Assembly: GCA_010094025.1 (NCBI GenBank)
Contig: ML991772.1
Location: 682,001-746,000 of the forward strand
Direction: 5' to 3'
DNA from: Viridothelium virens
Lineage: Eukaryota; Ascomycota; Dothideomycetes; Trypetheliales; Trypetheliaceae
DNA length: 64,000 nt
The notes beneath the pieces were generated by a model. The model was not told the origin of the DNA. It searched no databases and was given only the letters and a program-made list of their open reading frames with translations. Below, piece by piece: positions 54,184 to 64,000 of the stretch. Position 1 is the first letter of the stretch; each line of letters begins with the position of its first letter. The translations under genes and the position numbers were made by a program.

Positions 54184-55849
54184 ATGACGGAGAAGCATAC
54201 CGGAAACGAGATCCATTTTGTTCACATCGGACACGATAATGTTTCGAGGGCGACCGCATGCACGACGGTGGCCAGGTCGCATGTGATGAAGCAATTTCAC
54301 CAACGTAAGCAGTCGAATGCGAGGAAAAACCAGGCAAACTTCTGCAATGTGACTGCGGACCAGATGCAGAGGAAGTCTAGAAGACGAATGCCTGAACACG
54401 ACCAGATTACATTGCATGATCCGCGGGATGCACTCTCTGTTGGAGTCTTCGATCCTTTTGACTGTTTTGCTGCGGACACATCGGAGCTTCCTGCTCTGCT
54501 TGAAAATCGTGAGTTTGTTTTTCTGTGGATAATAAGGTTCAAGTTGATCTAATAATGGTCGGTCGGTATCGGGGACGAAGAGGATTGGGCAAAGGCTCAG
54601 CTGTCACGATACTTATGAAAAGAGCATTCCGCTAATCAAAGTAGCCTTGGCCCGACAGGCTGGAGAACCTATCATTAATTTCAACTCCGAGATGGGATAC
54701 CAAGGCTTGCATACCGTTTTCAGATCGAGCATTGCAGATCCTGCGCTACTCAATGCTATACTCATGGCACTTACATTTGCTGTGCACAATGATCCGATGG
54801 ATGCAAAATTCTTAAGCTATAGAGGGCAGACCCTGCGATGGGTTAATGAGCGTTTACAAAGTACGGCGAGTGGCGTAGCTCCGGCAACAATTGGCGCCGT
54901 GCTGTTCCTCATAGGCGTGGAGGTACGGTCTTAGAAATTTATCTGTTAAACCGAAACACAATATTAGAGGCTGATTTGCAAAAAGGCTCGAAGAAGAGAC
55001 ACCAAGAGCGTTGAAATGCACATGAGTGGTCTAGCACTCATAATGCAACTGTGTACCATCCATCAGGCTATCCTACACGATGGTATTAAGCGGGCAATTT
55101 TTTGGTAAGCAACGCTATCAGCAAAATTCCACTCGTACTTCTGACATCACCTTTCCAGGCAAGACCTTCTTTCGGCAGTATTGACTGGCTCAAGACGAAT
55201 CATGAGCCATGAATTCTTTGCCGAACTCTCTTGGACGCGTGATCCACTCTGTCTCTCGATAGCTCAAATTCCCGAAGGATTCGGGACTTCCGAAGATGTA
55301 TTGGGAAATACATTTTTGTCCATTGTACAGGATATTAGAGCGTTGCAAGTGATAAGGGATACAACAGACGTGGATCAGCGTGACGCAGTCACCATCATGC
55401 ACCTAGACAATCATCAAGCATCTATTGAGTCACGGTTATATAATCTTGGCAAAGATCCTATGAGATTTCAAAATCCAACCCTGTACTGCTGTATTTTAAC
55501 GGCACACATCTGCACATATATGTTGTTCACTGAGGTGTGGGGTGCGAGCTGGGTTCCGCTTTATCTTGCGTCCTGGTTGCTTGAACAGCTGCAGACTACT
55601 GGAATGAAGGAACTCATGAATGAGCATCGTGACCTCTTCCTTTGGGTCATATGCGTCGGAGGCACATTTGTGGATCCAGGTGACAAGCAAGCAATGTATG
55701 GGCAACTACTTAGCAATCAGCTTAAGCTCGGAGCATCGATAAGTACCGAGTCAGATTTGCAAGAGCTTCTGCAGAAATTTATTTGGTCCAATAAGACTTT
55801 CGGGAAGCGTTGGAGGGGTTTCTTGAGCGAAAGTGAAGTTAAACTCTAG
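54184..55849 (+). CDS. Fungal-specific transcription factor lacking a zinc cluster
   Basis: Exons 54184-54508, 54645-54922, 54986-55104 and 55159-55849 join in phase to give about 470 residues. The N-terminal 40 residues show the pattern Phe-Val-His-Ile-Gly-His ... Ala-Arg-Ser-His-Val-Met-Lys-Gln-Phe-His-Gln-Arg-Lys-Gln. This is common in ascomycete regulator-like proteins that lack the Cys6 domain. The rest matches the helical fungal_trans_2-type regulatory region. The first intron (136 nt) has the branch GCTAATC just before its AAGTAG acceptor. No DNA-binding motif is visible, so it may bind DNA indirectly or through an unresolved upstream exon. It sits between the flavoprotein and the esterase-like gene. 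Confidence 0.75.
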
Positions 55850-56179
55850 GCTGACAGGAATGGGAAAGGAGAAACTACCAATTTGGGTGAAGGGGTCAAA
55901 TTGATCAGCGTACTTAGTTAAAATCAGGAAATCATTCATTGCCTATCTAGGTTAGCAAACCTAAAATATCCTAGATACCAATGACCGAGTCAATCCAGTA
56001 CTCTCCTTCGGAGCTGTCTGTTCTGAGGGCACGCTTTTGCTATGTTATAGAGTCGTTAGGGTTTAAATCCCCAGAGCACCAGAGAGCACGGAACCCGTAC
56101 GGATGGACCAACTCTCTACGACTGTATTGAGTGTCCGCTCGTCTCAATCCGAAACATCAGGTCCCCATTATCCAACATA
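55850..56179. promoter_or_regulatory. Promoter region of the esterase-like gene
   Basis: A 330-bp gap between two plus-strand genes. It holds the 3' end of the regulator gene and the promoter of the esterase-like gene; no element is assigned. Confidence 0.4.
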
Positions 56180-57238
56180 ATGACACAGTTCAAGCTCAGC
56201 GAAGAGTGGAAGCTGGCATGCTGCATATCCTTGGTGACCGAACTATCGCTAATAGATTCGCAGTTCGAGCGCAACAATTCAGTCTCACCACCTCCAACAA
56301 CAATAGATGACTATCAAATAATCAAAGCCCAGAGAGGGGCTCTGGCTCAGGAATGCCTGAAGAGGGATGCATTCAAGCCACTGGTTGACGACGTCCAAGT
56401 GGAAAACCTAAAGATCTCGCTCCCCGAGGTTGTTGGTCATAGGTTTCCGATCCGTATTTATCGCCCATCTTTGACGCCAGAAGAAAAGTTACCTATCATG
56501 CTCTATTTCCATGGCGGATACTGGTGCGCCGGAGACGCGAATTCCGAAGATCTGGGTTGTCGGGCCATCATTGCTCGCGGCAGCGAAGTCATCATCGTCT
56601 CGTTCTTCTACCGCCCCGTCACAGACGTGCCCTGGCACACAGTCTTCTCCGACGCAGAATACGCGATGAAGTGGCTTGCTTCAAGTGCTCAAGAGTTCGG
56701 CGGCGATACCTCGCAAGGCTTTCTCATCGGCGGCGCGGAGTCAGGAGCGCATCTCGCTGCTCTCTGCGCAGTCCGTGCTAGGAACAGATATCCCAATATC
56801 CGTCTCACAGGCCAAGTCTTAATTGTTCCGACTTTGATCGCTTGGCCAGACCCACAGATACCTCGAGACTGGGCAGATCGTCTCAAGTCCCACGTCGAGC
56901 ATGCCGATGACCCGGTTTTGAACGAGACACTCTACGAAAAGCTGGTAGAGAAACTAAATGTCTTCGCTGATGCGAGACGCGATGGCGATAACTTTCCCAT
57001 GTGGGCCGACTTAAGAGATCTTCCGCCCACATATTTGGCAATGGATGAGTGTGACCCCACAAGAGACCAAGGCTTCCTGTATGAGGCTCTGCTGAGTGAG
57101 GCTGGAGTACGAACGAGGACCGACTTTTATCCTGGGTTGCCAAATATGTTTGTACAGTTTCCAGACTTGCCGACGACGGCGATTGCAGGCTTTCATTTGT
57201 CGGTAGGAGTGAGCTGGTTGCTCAACCCTGGAACGTGA
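56180..57238 (+). CDS. Alpha/beta-hydrolase-fold protein, probable pseudoenzyme
   Basis: This intact single-exon gene encodes 352 residues of the abhydrolase_3 family. The oxyanion-hole motif His-Gly-Gly-Tyr-Trp (111-115) is intact, as is an Asp at the expected acid position (Asp292 in Cys-Asp-Pro-Thr-Arg-Asp). The nucleophile elbow, normally Gly-Gly-Asp/Ala-Ser-Ala-Gly, reads Gly-Gly-Ala-Glu-Ser-Gly (184-189), which places Glu187 where Ser is expected. The usual Gly-Leu-Pro-His reads Gly-Leu-Pro-Asn-Met (319-323), replacing the catalytic His by Asn. With a long undamaged frame, this looks like a conserved non-catalytic hydrolase rather than a pseudogene. A ligand-binding, scaffold or altered lyase-type role is possible, as in some secondary-metabolism hydrolases. 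Confidence 0.85.
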   Translation: MTQFKLSEEWKLACCISLVTELSLIDSQFERNNSVSPPPTTIDDYQIIKAQRGALAQECLKRDAFKPLVDDVQVENLKISLPEVVGHRFPIRIYRPSLTPEEKLPIMLYFHGGYWCAGDANSEDLGCRAIIARGSEVIIVSFFYRPVTDVPWHTVFSDAEYAMKWLASSAQEFGGDTSQGFLIGGAESGAHLAALCAVRARNRYPNIRLTGQVLIVPTLIAWPDPQIPRDWADRLKSHVEHADDPVLNETLYEKLVEKLNVFADARRDGDNFPMWADLRDLPPTYLAMDECDPTRDQGFLYEALLSEAGVRTRTDFYPGLPNMFVQFPDLPTTAIAGFHLSVGVSWLLNPGT

Positions 57239-58611
57239 ACTGTGGTCCATGGATATTGGAAGTATTGGCGCTTTTACGTTGAAAGAAGAATCTTCCATAG
57301 CGGACCAACGGGCTTCTGAAAATTAGTCGCAGATAGGAGAATTGGGAGCATTGCTTAAACTTTCGTACCACATTGCCTTGACTCGATGCACTACCTTACT
57401 GCAATATAGTGCGAAATAGCAGCAGTGGCGGACACATTGTAGGCGTATTGGGGCGAACCTGGATGACTTTGGAAGATGGCTGAAGACTTTGTCCGGGTCC
57501 TCTCTTTGGCCCCCTTCTCTTCTTCTAGGTACTTGTCAGTAGTCAATACCTCGAGAATTTTCGCTGTGAAGTTGTGAAACCTACGATGGGGAAATTAGGG
57601 GCTCCTCTCCGGTGGGGAGATGCCTTACAATGTGCTGGCTGGCCCACAAAGATTGCAAAATCCCTTCACAGCAAAATCGGCACCGTGATCACGGCCCAAG
57701 GCATCTGTAGCAGGGGGAAGGAGGGTAGTGGAAGGTCGTACTATTATGTGTCTGTACTATAGGCAAGGTTTTATGGAGATCAAGAGGATGCCGGTTGCGA
57801 TAGGGATGTCGTGGAAGAACTAGTTGAGTGTGGAGAATGGTTATTGGATAGAGAAGGTAAAGCCCAGAGGCCATAACGGGAATATGGCGTTCCGTCGTTG
57901 CCGAAGATAGTGGTAAGCGGGGATTTGCTTATTCGAACATTTGAGGAATAGGAAAGTGGTTAAGGGCGCAATGGCAGAAGGAAATTATTTTTGGCTGAGA
58001 GGACGATATTAGGTTTTAATCTGGCGAGACTTTCGAGCGGTGCATTGATCTGCAGAACCAGCAGCCTGTAGAAACAAGTGAATATCCGAAGGCCGGACTG
58101 CAATTGTTCAAAATAGTGTGGATTGAGTTGGAGATCAAAATTGAGACTACTTGACCAGATTGTGCTTAGCTAGTGGACAGTTTTATGGGAGAAATAGCTT
58201 CTCTACTTCCATTAACTCGGAGACTGCTTAATAGGAAAATGGCGTTCATTCCTGCAAGCTGCAAGGTGCCTCAGAAGCCATCGGCCTGAGCACTTGCACT
58301 ATATTTTAATGCACCTTGCAGAGTTGCCCACGAATTATGAGATATCATCAAATATTTGCCAAAGGAATGTTGTTCTTCGCGAAACTGTTCTCCAAGCCCG
58401 TGTCTGGATTTCCAGTATTTTGAAGATAGTAGTAACCTCAAGTTGAAAAGCTGCCATATTTTGGCGCATTTCAACACATAACTCCATAGATCGCCATACA
58501 GTCATTGGAAGTGTGAGCCACCGTTACATCAATTTTCACATTTCCGGATTCCAGGTCAGTGCGCCAGTGAGAAATGCCAGATTGTCGTTGTGGGGGGGAA
58601 ACCGAAGTCGC
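57239..58611. other. Gene-poor stretch
   Basis: Between convergent genes; only short frames with no motif are seen over 1.4 kb. Confidence 0.5.
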
Positions 58612-60752
58612 CTAGTTCTTTTGAGGTATCCTCTTAAGCGCCGCATCGACGTCTTTCTGGTCAACCACAACGCCCGTCTCTGAGCAGCGGGCTTTGGCAC
58701 GAAGTTCGGAGCAGAGACCTTCAATATCGAAACTGCCTTCCTGGAAATCAGATCGATCTTGAAGTTGGTTCCTAGAGGGCTACATTAGCGAGAGTTGCAC
58801 AGCGTGGTTCAAGAGCAGAGAAACGTACCAGATTTTGTTGCAGCTCATCATCTGGCTTGTGTCTTCGCCAGGTACCACCTCCTCGTCATCCATGCCATTT
58901 TGGGCCTTTTCGATTTCATGCATCAAATTCTTCTGGCTTACATCTTGGCCGAAAAGAGATGGGCTTCCAAAGTCAGGCAAGTTGAAGGCATCGGAGAAGA
59001 AGCCTCCGGTGAAATCGCCTCCACCAACAATTGCGTCTTGGCTCTCCCGATAATCGCCAAACAGCGTTGGATCAAACTGACCACCGTTCTGGTTGGCAAG
59101 CCAGTCAATGCCATTGATCTCGGCCGTTGGGGATTTTGCAGTGGTAGACGGAAGACCATTCGCTATCGTCGAAGTGTTGAGATTGGATGAGCTTTGAGGC
59201 GCTGAGGTGCCGTTAGATATTGATTTGGCACGAGGTACAGGATTCTTGGGATTGCCACAGGCCATATTAAGCATCTCGCAGAAGGCAACCTCACCTTCCG
59301 AATTTCCGTGGCAGACGTAGCTACCAGTTGTTGCATCCCCCGTGACAATATCATTAGACTTGACGTTCCCCGGAGAATTGTGACTGGGTTCTGGTGAAGT
59401 ACCGCAAGACGAATTCGCGTTATACTGAGAAGCGGATGAGTCCGAAGGCGAGGCAGTATTGGATGGGGTAGAGTTGAAACGGAAGACACGATTGCTCTGT
59501 CCAATGCTGTTTTCACTGCTGCTGCTATTGTCTTGTTGCCTATTGCCATTGACGTTGGAGGATAAGCCCTGCTCGAAGGGGTTGTCGGCCTTGAGGATCG
59601 ACGGGCTAAACAGACCGGCAAGATCATCAAGGCCATTCATCCTGGCACCAAGTTGCAGGTTATTGGCAGTAAAGCCGTTAGACATCGGAGGCGACTGATT
59701 TGCCTGGCTCTTGGGGCTCAGGCTGCGACCGGCACTGTCATGGCGAGATAGCACGCCATTAGCAGAAGATGCATTGGACGCTGAAGACGACCTGGCCTGC
59801 GTGGAACTTTTGTTTGATTCTTTTCCAAGAGCGCCATTGTTGAAAATATGCGATCCAGGTATATTGCCAAATCGCGGGAATTCAAATTCGAACCCGTTGC
59901 TCGTGCTGCTGGTTTTCTTATGCTGAAGAAGATTTGACGAATTACTCGAAGGTGGCGAGCGATTCAGCGCGGTACTATTCAGAGACAGCCGCTTTCTGTA
60001 TTCCCTGAGCTCGATCTGTAAGCGTGCTACCTGAGCTCGTAGCAATCCATTCTCATGATTCCTCGTCTCGGACTCCTTCTCCAATTCACCGACTTTAGTC
60101 TCAAGGTCTTTGAGATGCTTCTCCTTTCGCTCCCTAAATGCTCGCTGAGCAGCCCGATTCTGCGCTTTGCGTTTCTATGGCTGAGTTAGCATTGCAGCGT
60201 TGGACCGCATAACGTGAACCTTACAGTCGTAGGCTCCGAAGTAAGAGGTTTGCGACCGGGCTTCTTGGCTATTTTATCGTCACCTTCCCGTCGTTTACCC
60301 CCACCTTCTTCGTCATCCACATTGTCGCCAATACTCTTGCGTTTATCATGGAGATCCCCGTCCAGCTCAGCCGAGGAAGGATCCCCCGGCAGGGCACCAA
60401 TCATATCATCACCTTCAATAGGCTCAAGATCAAAATTGGCGTCAGCCTCAAGGTAATCGATGAATGGGCTATCCTCCATCCCGATCGACCCAAAGTGACC
60501 GGAGCCAGGCGTTGGCTGCTCAGGCGACGTAAAATATGAGGAGTTGATATCATTCATGTTCGGGTTTTCTCCAGGAGTGGTCGCTCCTGTCTTTTTGATG
60601 CCCGCTGGGGGATAAGTATTCCCTTTGCCTGTAGTATTGCTTGAGGCCAAGGCAGCGATGAGTAGATCCTGCTGCGTAGGAGAGAGATATGGATTGAACT
60701 CGTCCTGCTTGATGGAGTTCTTGTTTGTGTTCTTGTTTGCCGTGCCGGCCAT
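58612..60752 (-). CDS. AP1: AP-1-like bZIP transcription factor (Yap1/Cap1 family)
   Basis: This is a redox-regulated activator of oxidative-stress genes that shuttles between cytoplasm and nucleus. Exons 60752-60225, 60174-58829 and 58771-58612 give 677 residues. The start is the ATG at 60752; further upstream only a TTG exists. The bZIP basic region begins at the first junction, Lys-Arg-Lys-Ala-Gln-Asn-Arg-Ala-Ala-Gln-Arg-Ala-Phe-Arg-Glu-Arg-Lys (about 177-193), followed by the leucine zipper. The n-terminal Cys-rich domain has Cys464, Cys475 and Cys482 in Phe-Cys-Glu-Met-Leu-Asn-Met-Ala-Cys-Gly-Asn. The c-terminal Cys-rich domain has Cys621 (Ser-Cys-Asn-Lys-Ile-Trp), Cys645 and Cys654 (Cys-Ser-Glu-Leu-Arg-Ala-Lys-Ala-Arg-Cys-Ser-Glu), the nuclear-export and disulfide switch. 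Failure to splice the last 57-nt intron would truncate this switch. Confidence 0.95.
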
Positions 60753-62066
60753 TTCCCTAGAGTGAGCAATTGGACAGTTGGGAACGCGGATGAAGCCGAG
60801 CAAGACTACATTCGCACAGGGTCAGTCTTCATGATTCCAAAGTTGGCTCTAGGTGTAAGCAGTGGCAAAATCATCACAGCAGTGACTCCGCTGACGAGAC
60901 TAGATCTGCATAGCACGGACGCAAGCTAGGATAGGCAGTTCATACCTTCAATGAAGCACTGGGATCATGGAACGAGTGGGTCAAAAGGCCGAAAGCGTTT
61001 GACAAGCGAATTCGACTGCCCTCGCAATTGACGATGATGAGATAAGTGAAGCGGAGTCGGAAAGTTGGAACGGCGTCACAGAAGACCGGCGAAGATAGCT
61101 TGTCAGAAGATGCCACAAAGTAGGGAAAGACCAAGCCAGACTCGGGTTGCTTGGCAAGCTTGAGGCAGCGACGGGCTAGCTCAGGTCTGAAGAGAATGAT
61201 TGGTTGCTCAAGCCGACGTAGAGCGTGACACAAGGATAGGTCTGCGATAGAGAAGCGGAAGCGGAGGCTGGCGGAGGCAGAGTTGCAACGAGGTTCTTTG
61301 GTGGGCAGAGTGGCAGGGTGGGATACGGCGATGCGGCGGATGCTGATAAATCAGCCACCAGGGCCTCCAGGGTTCTGCTGGTTCTCGTGCCGCTTAGGGC
61401 GGCGATAGAGGGAGATCCTTCGGCGACTTCCCTAAACAACCTGCCAAACTTTACACCGTTTAGCTGAAACACACGAGCAGAGGGTGAGAGAGTGAGTTCA
61501 ATCTCGCAGCTGGCAGATAGACAGATGCAGTGATCAGCCAAGATCTTGCGATAAAAGAGTGAGGGGATTGCTGAGATTGTGGAGAAGGATACGTGATGCA
61601 CCTGATGGATGAATTAATTTAATTGATGGCTGGACCTTGATCATCCCCCCCACTTCAACAATTCAGCCTTTCAGGGTCCAACAAACGTCACCCTCCTGGC
61701 TGTCACGGCTGCCTGGCTGCCTGGCCCCAGCTGTCTGCCACGTGATCTTACCTCTCGCGCACCGCTATAAGGTACTGTACCTTAGTAACCTTTCCGCGCT
61801 AAGCGCGTACCTACCCACGCTAATACCTAATCTCTTGGTCCAAAAGTGACATTGCGGACACCGCGATTGCACCGCACCCTCCCATGATATCTGTGCCTGT
61901 TTGCGCTAATTAGTGTAGCCACCTGCGGTTCAAGGGTCGTGTTATCTGTGGTCAGTCACAACAAGCGGCGCGCCGTAATCTTGACTCCTTCAGTCCCCGG
62001 CGACGACTTCGGTGACACACAACCCCAGCCGGGAATCCTGTGTGGTCGATTGGTCACGGAGTAAAA
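60753..62066. promoter_or_regulatory. Long divergent promoter, AP-1 / SPF30
   Basis: This 1.3-kb gap is the longest divergent promoter in the window. It contains a minus-strand 141-codon frame (61601-61176) with Ser/Ala/Pro-rich composition and no family match. A GC-rich palindromic stretch, CGCGCTAAGCGCG, lies near 61795-61807. A long leader fits a stress regulator, but no element is proven. Confidence 0.5.
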
Positions 62067-63072
62067 ATGGATCGGGACGTGGAAACCATCTCGGCTGAGG
62101 TCAAAATATATAAGTCAGAGGTAGACTTCCCCACGGAGCTTACTTTAGCTATCACTGACAAGGCACCTTCTATAGCTCGAACAAGCAGAAGGATCGCTGC
62201 GCTACGATCCGGACAATGAAGGACAGCAGCAACTCGTTGCGTCCTATCAAGAGCTTATTGCAGAGTTAGAGAAGGAACTTGCAGCTGCGGAAGAGAAAGA
62301 GGCTGAGAAGAAAGCTCAAGCAGCTCGCCGGCGAACAACTTCGCCACCTCCCGAGAAATGGTCCAAAGCGAATCATCCCAAGTTTCAAGAAGAGATTCGT
62401 AAAGCGGCTGCCGCCGCCGCGCCAGCTTCTGCGGAAGAGTCGCGAGGTACAGTGGCGTGGAAAGTCAACGACATCGTCATGGCACGTTGGTCTGGCGATC
62501 ATAAGCTCTATCAAGCCAAAATCACTTCCATCACCGGCTCTTCCTCCGCCCCAAAGTTTATGGTCCTCTTCCTCGGCTACGGCAATACGGACACTGTGGA
62601 ACTCAAAGATATTATTCCTCTTGCAAATGAGTCTAAGAAGCGCAAAGCTGATGGTTCGCCTGTTATGCCAGCAGGTCCCGCGACTCCAGGTTCCTCTAGC
62701 GTCATTTCAGCTGCGGCAGATATCGATCCAAATCTTGCCAATCAAGTGAGGAAGGAACCAAGCAAGTTGAACGATGGCCCGTCGAAGCCTACGAAGAAGT
62801 CCCGTACAATGAAGCGAAACAAGGATCTCGAGTCTTCCAAGAGCAAGTGGCAAGATTTCCAGGGCATGAAGGGGAAACAAGGCAACAAGGCTATGAAGAA
62901 GGACAGCATGTTTCGTGTGTCTGATGATTACAATGCTCGGGGTAATGTAACTGACCACACCACATATGATAGTGCTAATACTGCTGCAGTTGGTTTCACG
63001 GGCTCTGGCAAACCTATGCGCAAAGATGCTGCCAGAACTAGACACAATTACCAGGCCTTGGAGGATGAATGA
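62067..63072 (+). CDS. SPF30: Tudor-domain splicing factor SPF30 (SMNDC1-like)
   Basis: SPF30 is a survival-motor-neuron-related factor that helps the tri-snRNP join the spliceosome. Exon 1 (62067-62120, 18 codons) and exon 2 (62176-63072) join in phase 0 through a 55-nt intron, giving 316 residues. The N-terminal helix has the family pattern Glu-Gln-Ala ... Asp-Pro-Asp-Asn-Glu ... Leu-Glu-Lys-Glu-Leu, followed by a charged coiled coil. A single Tudor domain (about 111-167) carries Trp-Lys-Val-Asn-Asp-Ile-Val-Met-Ala-Arg-Trp, Tyr-Gln-Ala-Lys-Ile and the aromatic-cage block Phe-Leu-Gly-Tyr-Gly-Asn. The C-terminus is basic and ends with a motif around Lys-Asp-Ser-Met-Phe-Arg, seen in relatives. 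Confidence 0.92.
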
Positions 63073-64000
63073 TTGAGGCGTGAGAAATAAGGCTGAGCTG
63101 TAGCGTTCGGGTGCATGGCAGAAGAAGCCTTTTCATCACCTGATTACCCCGACACTTGTTGTGCACAATGCGCTGATTGCACGCAGATGGTATAGGAACG
63201 ATGACAGTCAAAGAATTACCACTTATTCGATACATCAACATATCTCTCTTCCATCCATTCGGCCTCTGAATTACTACTCGGGCTCGACTACAGAAGTTCT
63301 TTGGATATTCGTTGCTGAAGAGCGTGGTCTTGCCCAACATTGGTGCCTTCTCAATTCTTCGCTGCTCATTTTGGAGTCCCTTCTTACTTGATTCAGGATA
63401 CACGATATCTATTGCGTCGCGACTTCAAAAGGCGGAGAGCTGAAATTGCAGAGCTTAGGCGTGTCCGGTATACATAGCTTCGGAGCTCATATAGCTTTCA
63501 GCACGAGTTTTGGAATAAGAGCGTGCGAGATGCCGATCTGTGCACATTGATCTAATGTGTTTCAGTGGTATCCTCGAGCGGCACCTATGCTTTGCCTCCT
63601 TCAAATTGCAACACCTGTAGAGCTCTCAGTCTGAAGCAAGGTAGGAGGCGACGTATCGAAATGAATGTAAGGGTCTTCGAAGGGTTTGGTCTACAAGCCT
63701 TCTGGGCTTCCAAAAACAACCTCCATCGCACTCCCTAGTCTGCGAAGGCCCTTCGTCGCAGTCTATTGGCATACAGAGCTGTTTTCCCAAATAAATGTGC
63801 ACTTCTCGGATTGGACAAGAGTGAAGTAACAACACGCGAATTACTGCCAACATCGTAATCTGGATGTCCTGATGCCTCACCTCAATGACGCTACAATTTT
63901 CAAGCTGTCGGCACTGCTTGTTGGGTGGTGTCTACGGAGTACTACGAAGTACATTGTACCACACCTAGTTTAGCGTGCCTGGCTCTTAACGGACGTGACG
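63073..64000. other. Downstream flank, no gene seen
   Basis: The last 930 bp contain SPF30 3' sequence and short overlapping frames without motif or splice support. Confidence 0.45.

Noticed and set aside
59163-59636. 157-codon minus-strand frame
   Set aside because: It is an alternative frame inside the AP-1 exon that encodes both Cys-rich regions in the correct frame.
61176-61601. 141-codon minus-strand frame upstream of AP-1
   Set aside because: Ser/Ala/Pro-rich with no family signature. More likely leader or promoter DNA of AP-1, so kept only as a possible upstream frame.
1-64000. tRNA, rRNA, CRISPR, LTR retrotransposon and telomeric repeats
   Set aside because: I looked for T-loop/A-box patterns, regularly spaced short repeats, reverse-transcriptase or integrase motifs and telomere hexamers, and saw none convincing. 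A covariance-model and repeat-library search would be needed to exclude them fully.

Overview
The window is nuclear DNA of a filamentous ascomycete fungus (Pezizomycotina; a Dothideomycete or close relative is possible but cannot be fixed from sequence alone). Genes are single transcription units on both strands. They are interrupted by introns of about 42-60 nt with GT donors, CTAAC/CTGAC-like branch sites close to the acceptor, and AG acceptors. The gene content is typical of such fungi: Zn2Cys6 and fungal-specific transcription factors, an AP-1 bZIP factor, a secreted phospholipase B, GPI-anchored proteins, and MFS and NCS1 permeases. No bacterial operons, CRISPR array, rRNA or tRNA was found.

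Layout. 0-9.4 kb: a small single-pass membrane protein, a small hydrophilic protein, Mediator subunit 7 (MED7), a PAP2 lipid phosphate phosphatase, a 14-TM-type MFS permease and an unrecognised Arg/His-rich protein with a possible zinc site. 9.4-13.8 kb: a gene-poor tract with a possible decayed multi-exon gene (about 11.3-12.5 kb) and a diverged tandem repeat of about 180 bp. 13.8-15.9 kb: phospholipase B with its signal-peptide exon and GPI signal. 15.9-18.4 kb: gene-poor. 18.4-23.9 kb: an NCS1 nucleobase-type permease, a 2-oxoglutarate/Fe(II) oxygenase and a Zn2Cys6 regulator, which may form a small catabolic cluster. 24-27 kb: gene-poor. 27-37.3 kb: a Ser/Ala-rich GPI-anchored surface protein, TSR2, a 953-residue alpha/beta hydrolase with a very long disordered tail, a small membrane protein, the IND1 Fe-S assembly ATPase and BFR2. 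37.3-43.3 kb: a small uncertain gene and a type IIC P-type ATPase with several lesions, called a pseudogene. 43.9-49.5 kb: an RGG-rich protein, LUC7, GPI16 and an unrecognised gene whose 3' end overlaps GPI16. 49.6-57.3 kb: a short-chain dehydrogenase, a flavoprotein disulfide oxidoreductase, a transcription factor without a zinc cluster, and an alpha/beta-hydrolase-like protein that has lost its catalytic Ser and His. 58.6-63.1 kb: a Yap1/AP-1 factor and the SPF30 splicing factor, transcribed divergently.

Housekeeping genes (MED7, TSR2, IND1, BFR2, LUC7, GPI16, SPF30) alternate with accessory genes. Several neighbours share short divergent promoters: TSR2/hydrolase, IND1/BFR2, LUC7/GPI16 and AP-1/SPF30. 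The points most worth a second look are the decaying P-type ATPase, the esterase-like pseudoenzyme in an oxidoreductase/regulator neighbourhood, two GC-AG introns, and the 180-bp repeat. Exon boundaries were deduced by eye from splice consensus, reading frame and family conservation. No alignment or database search was run.
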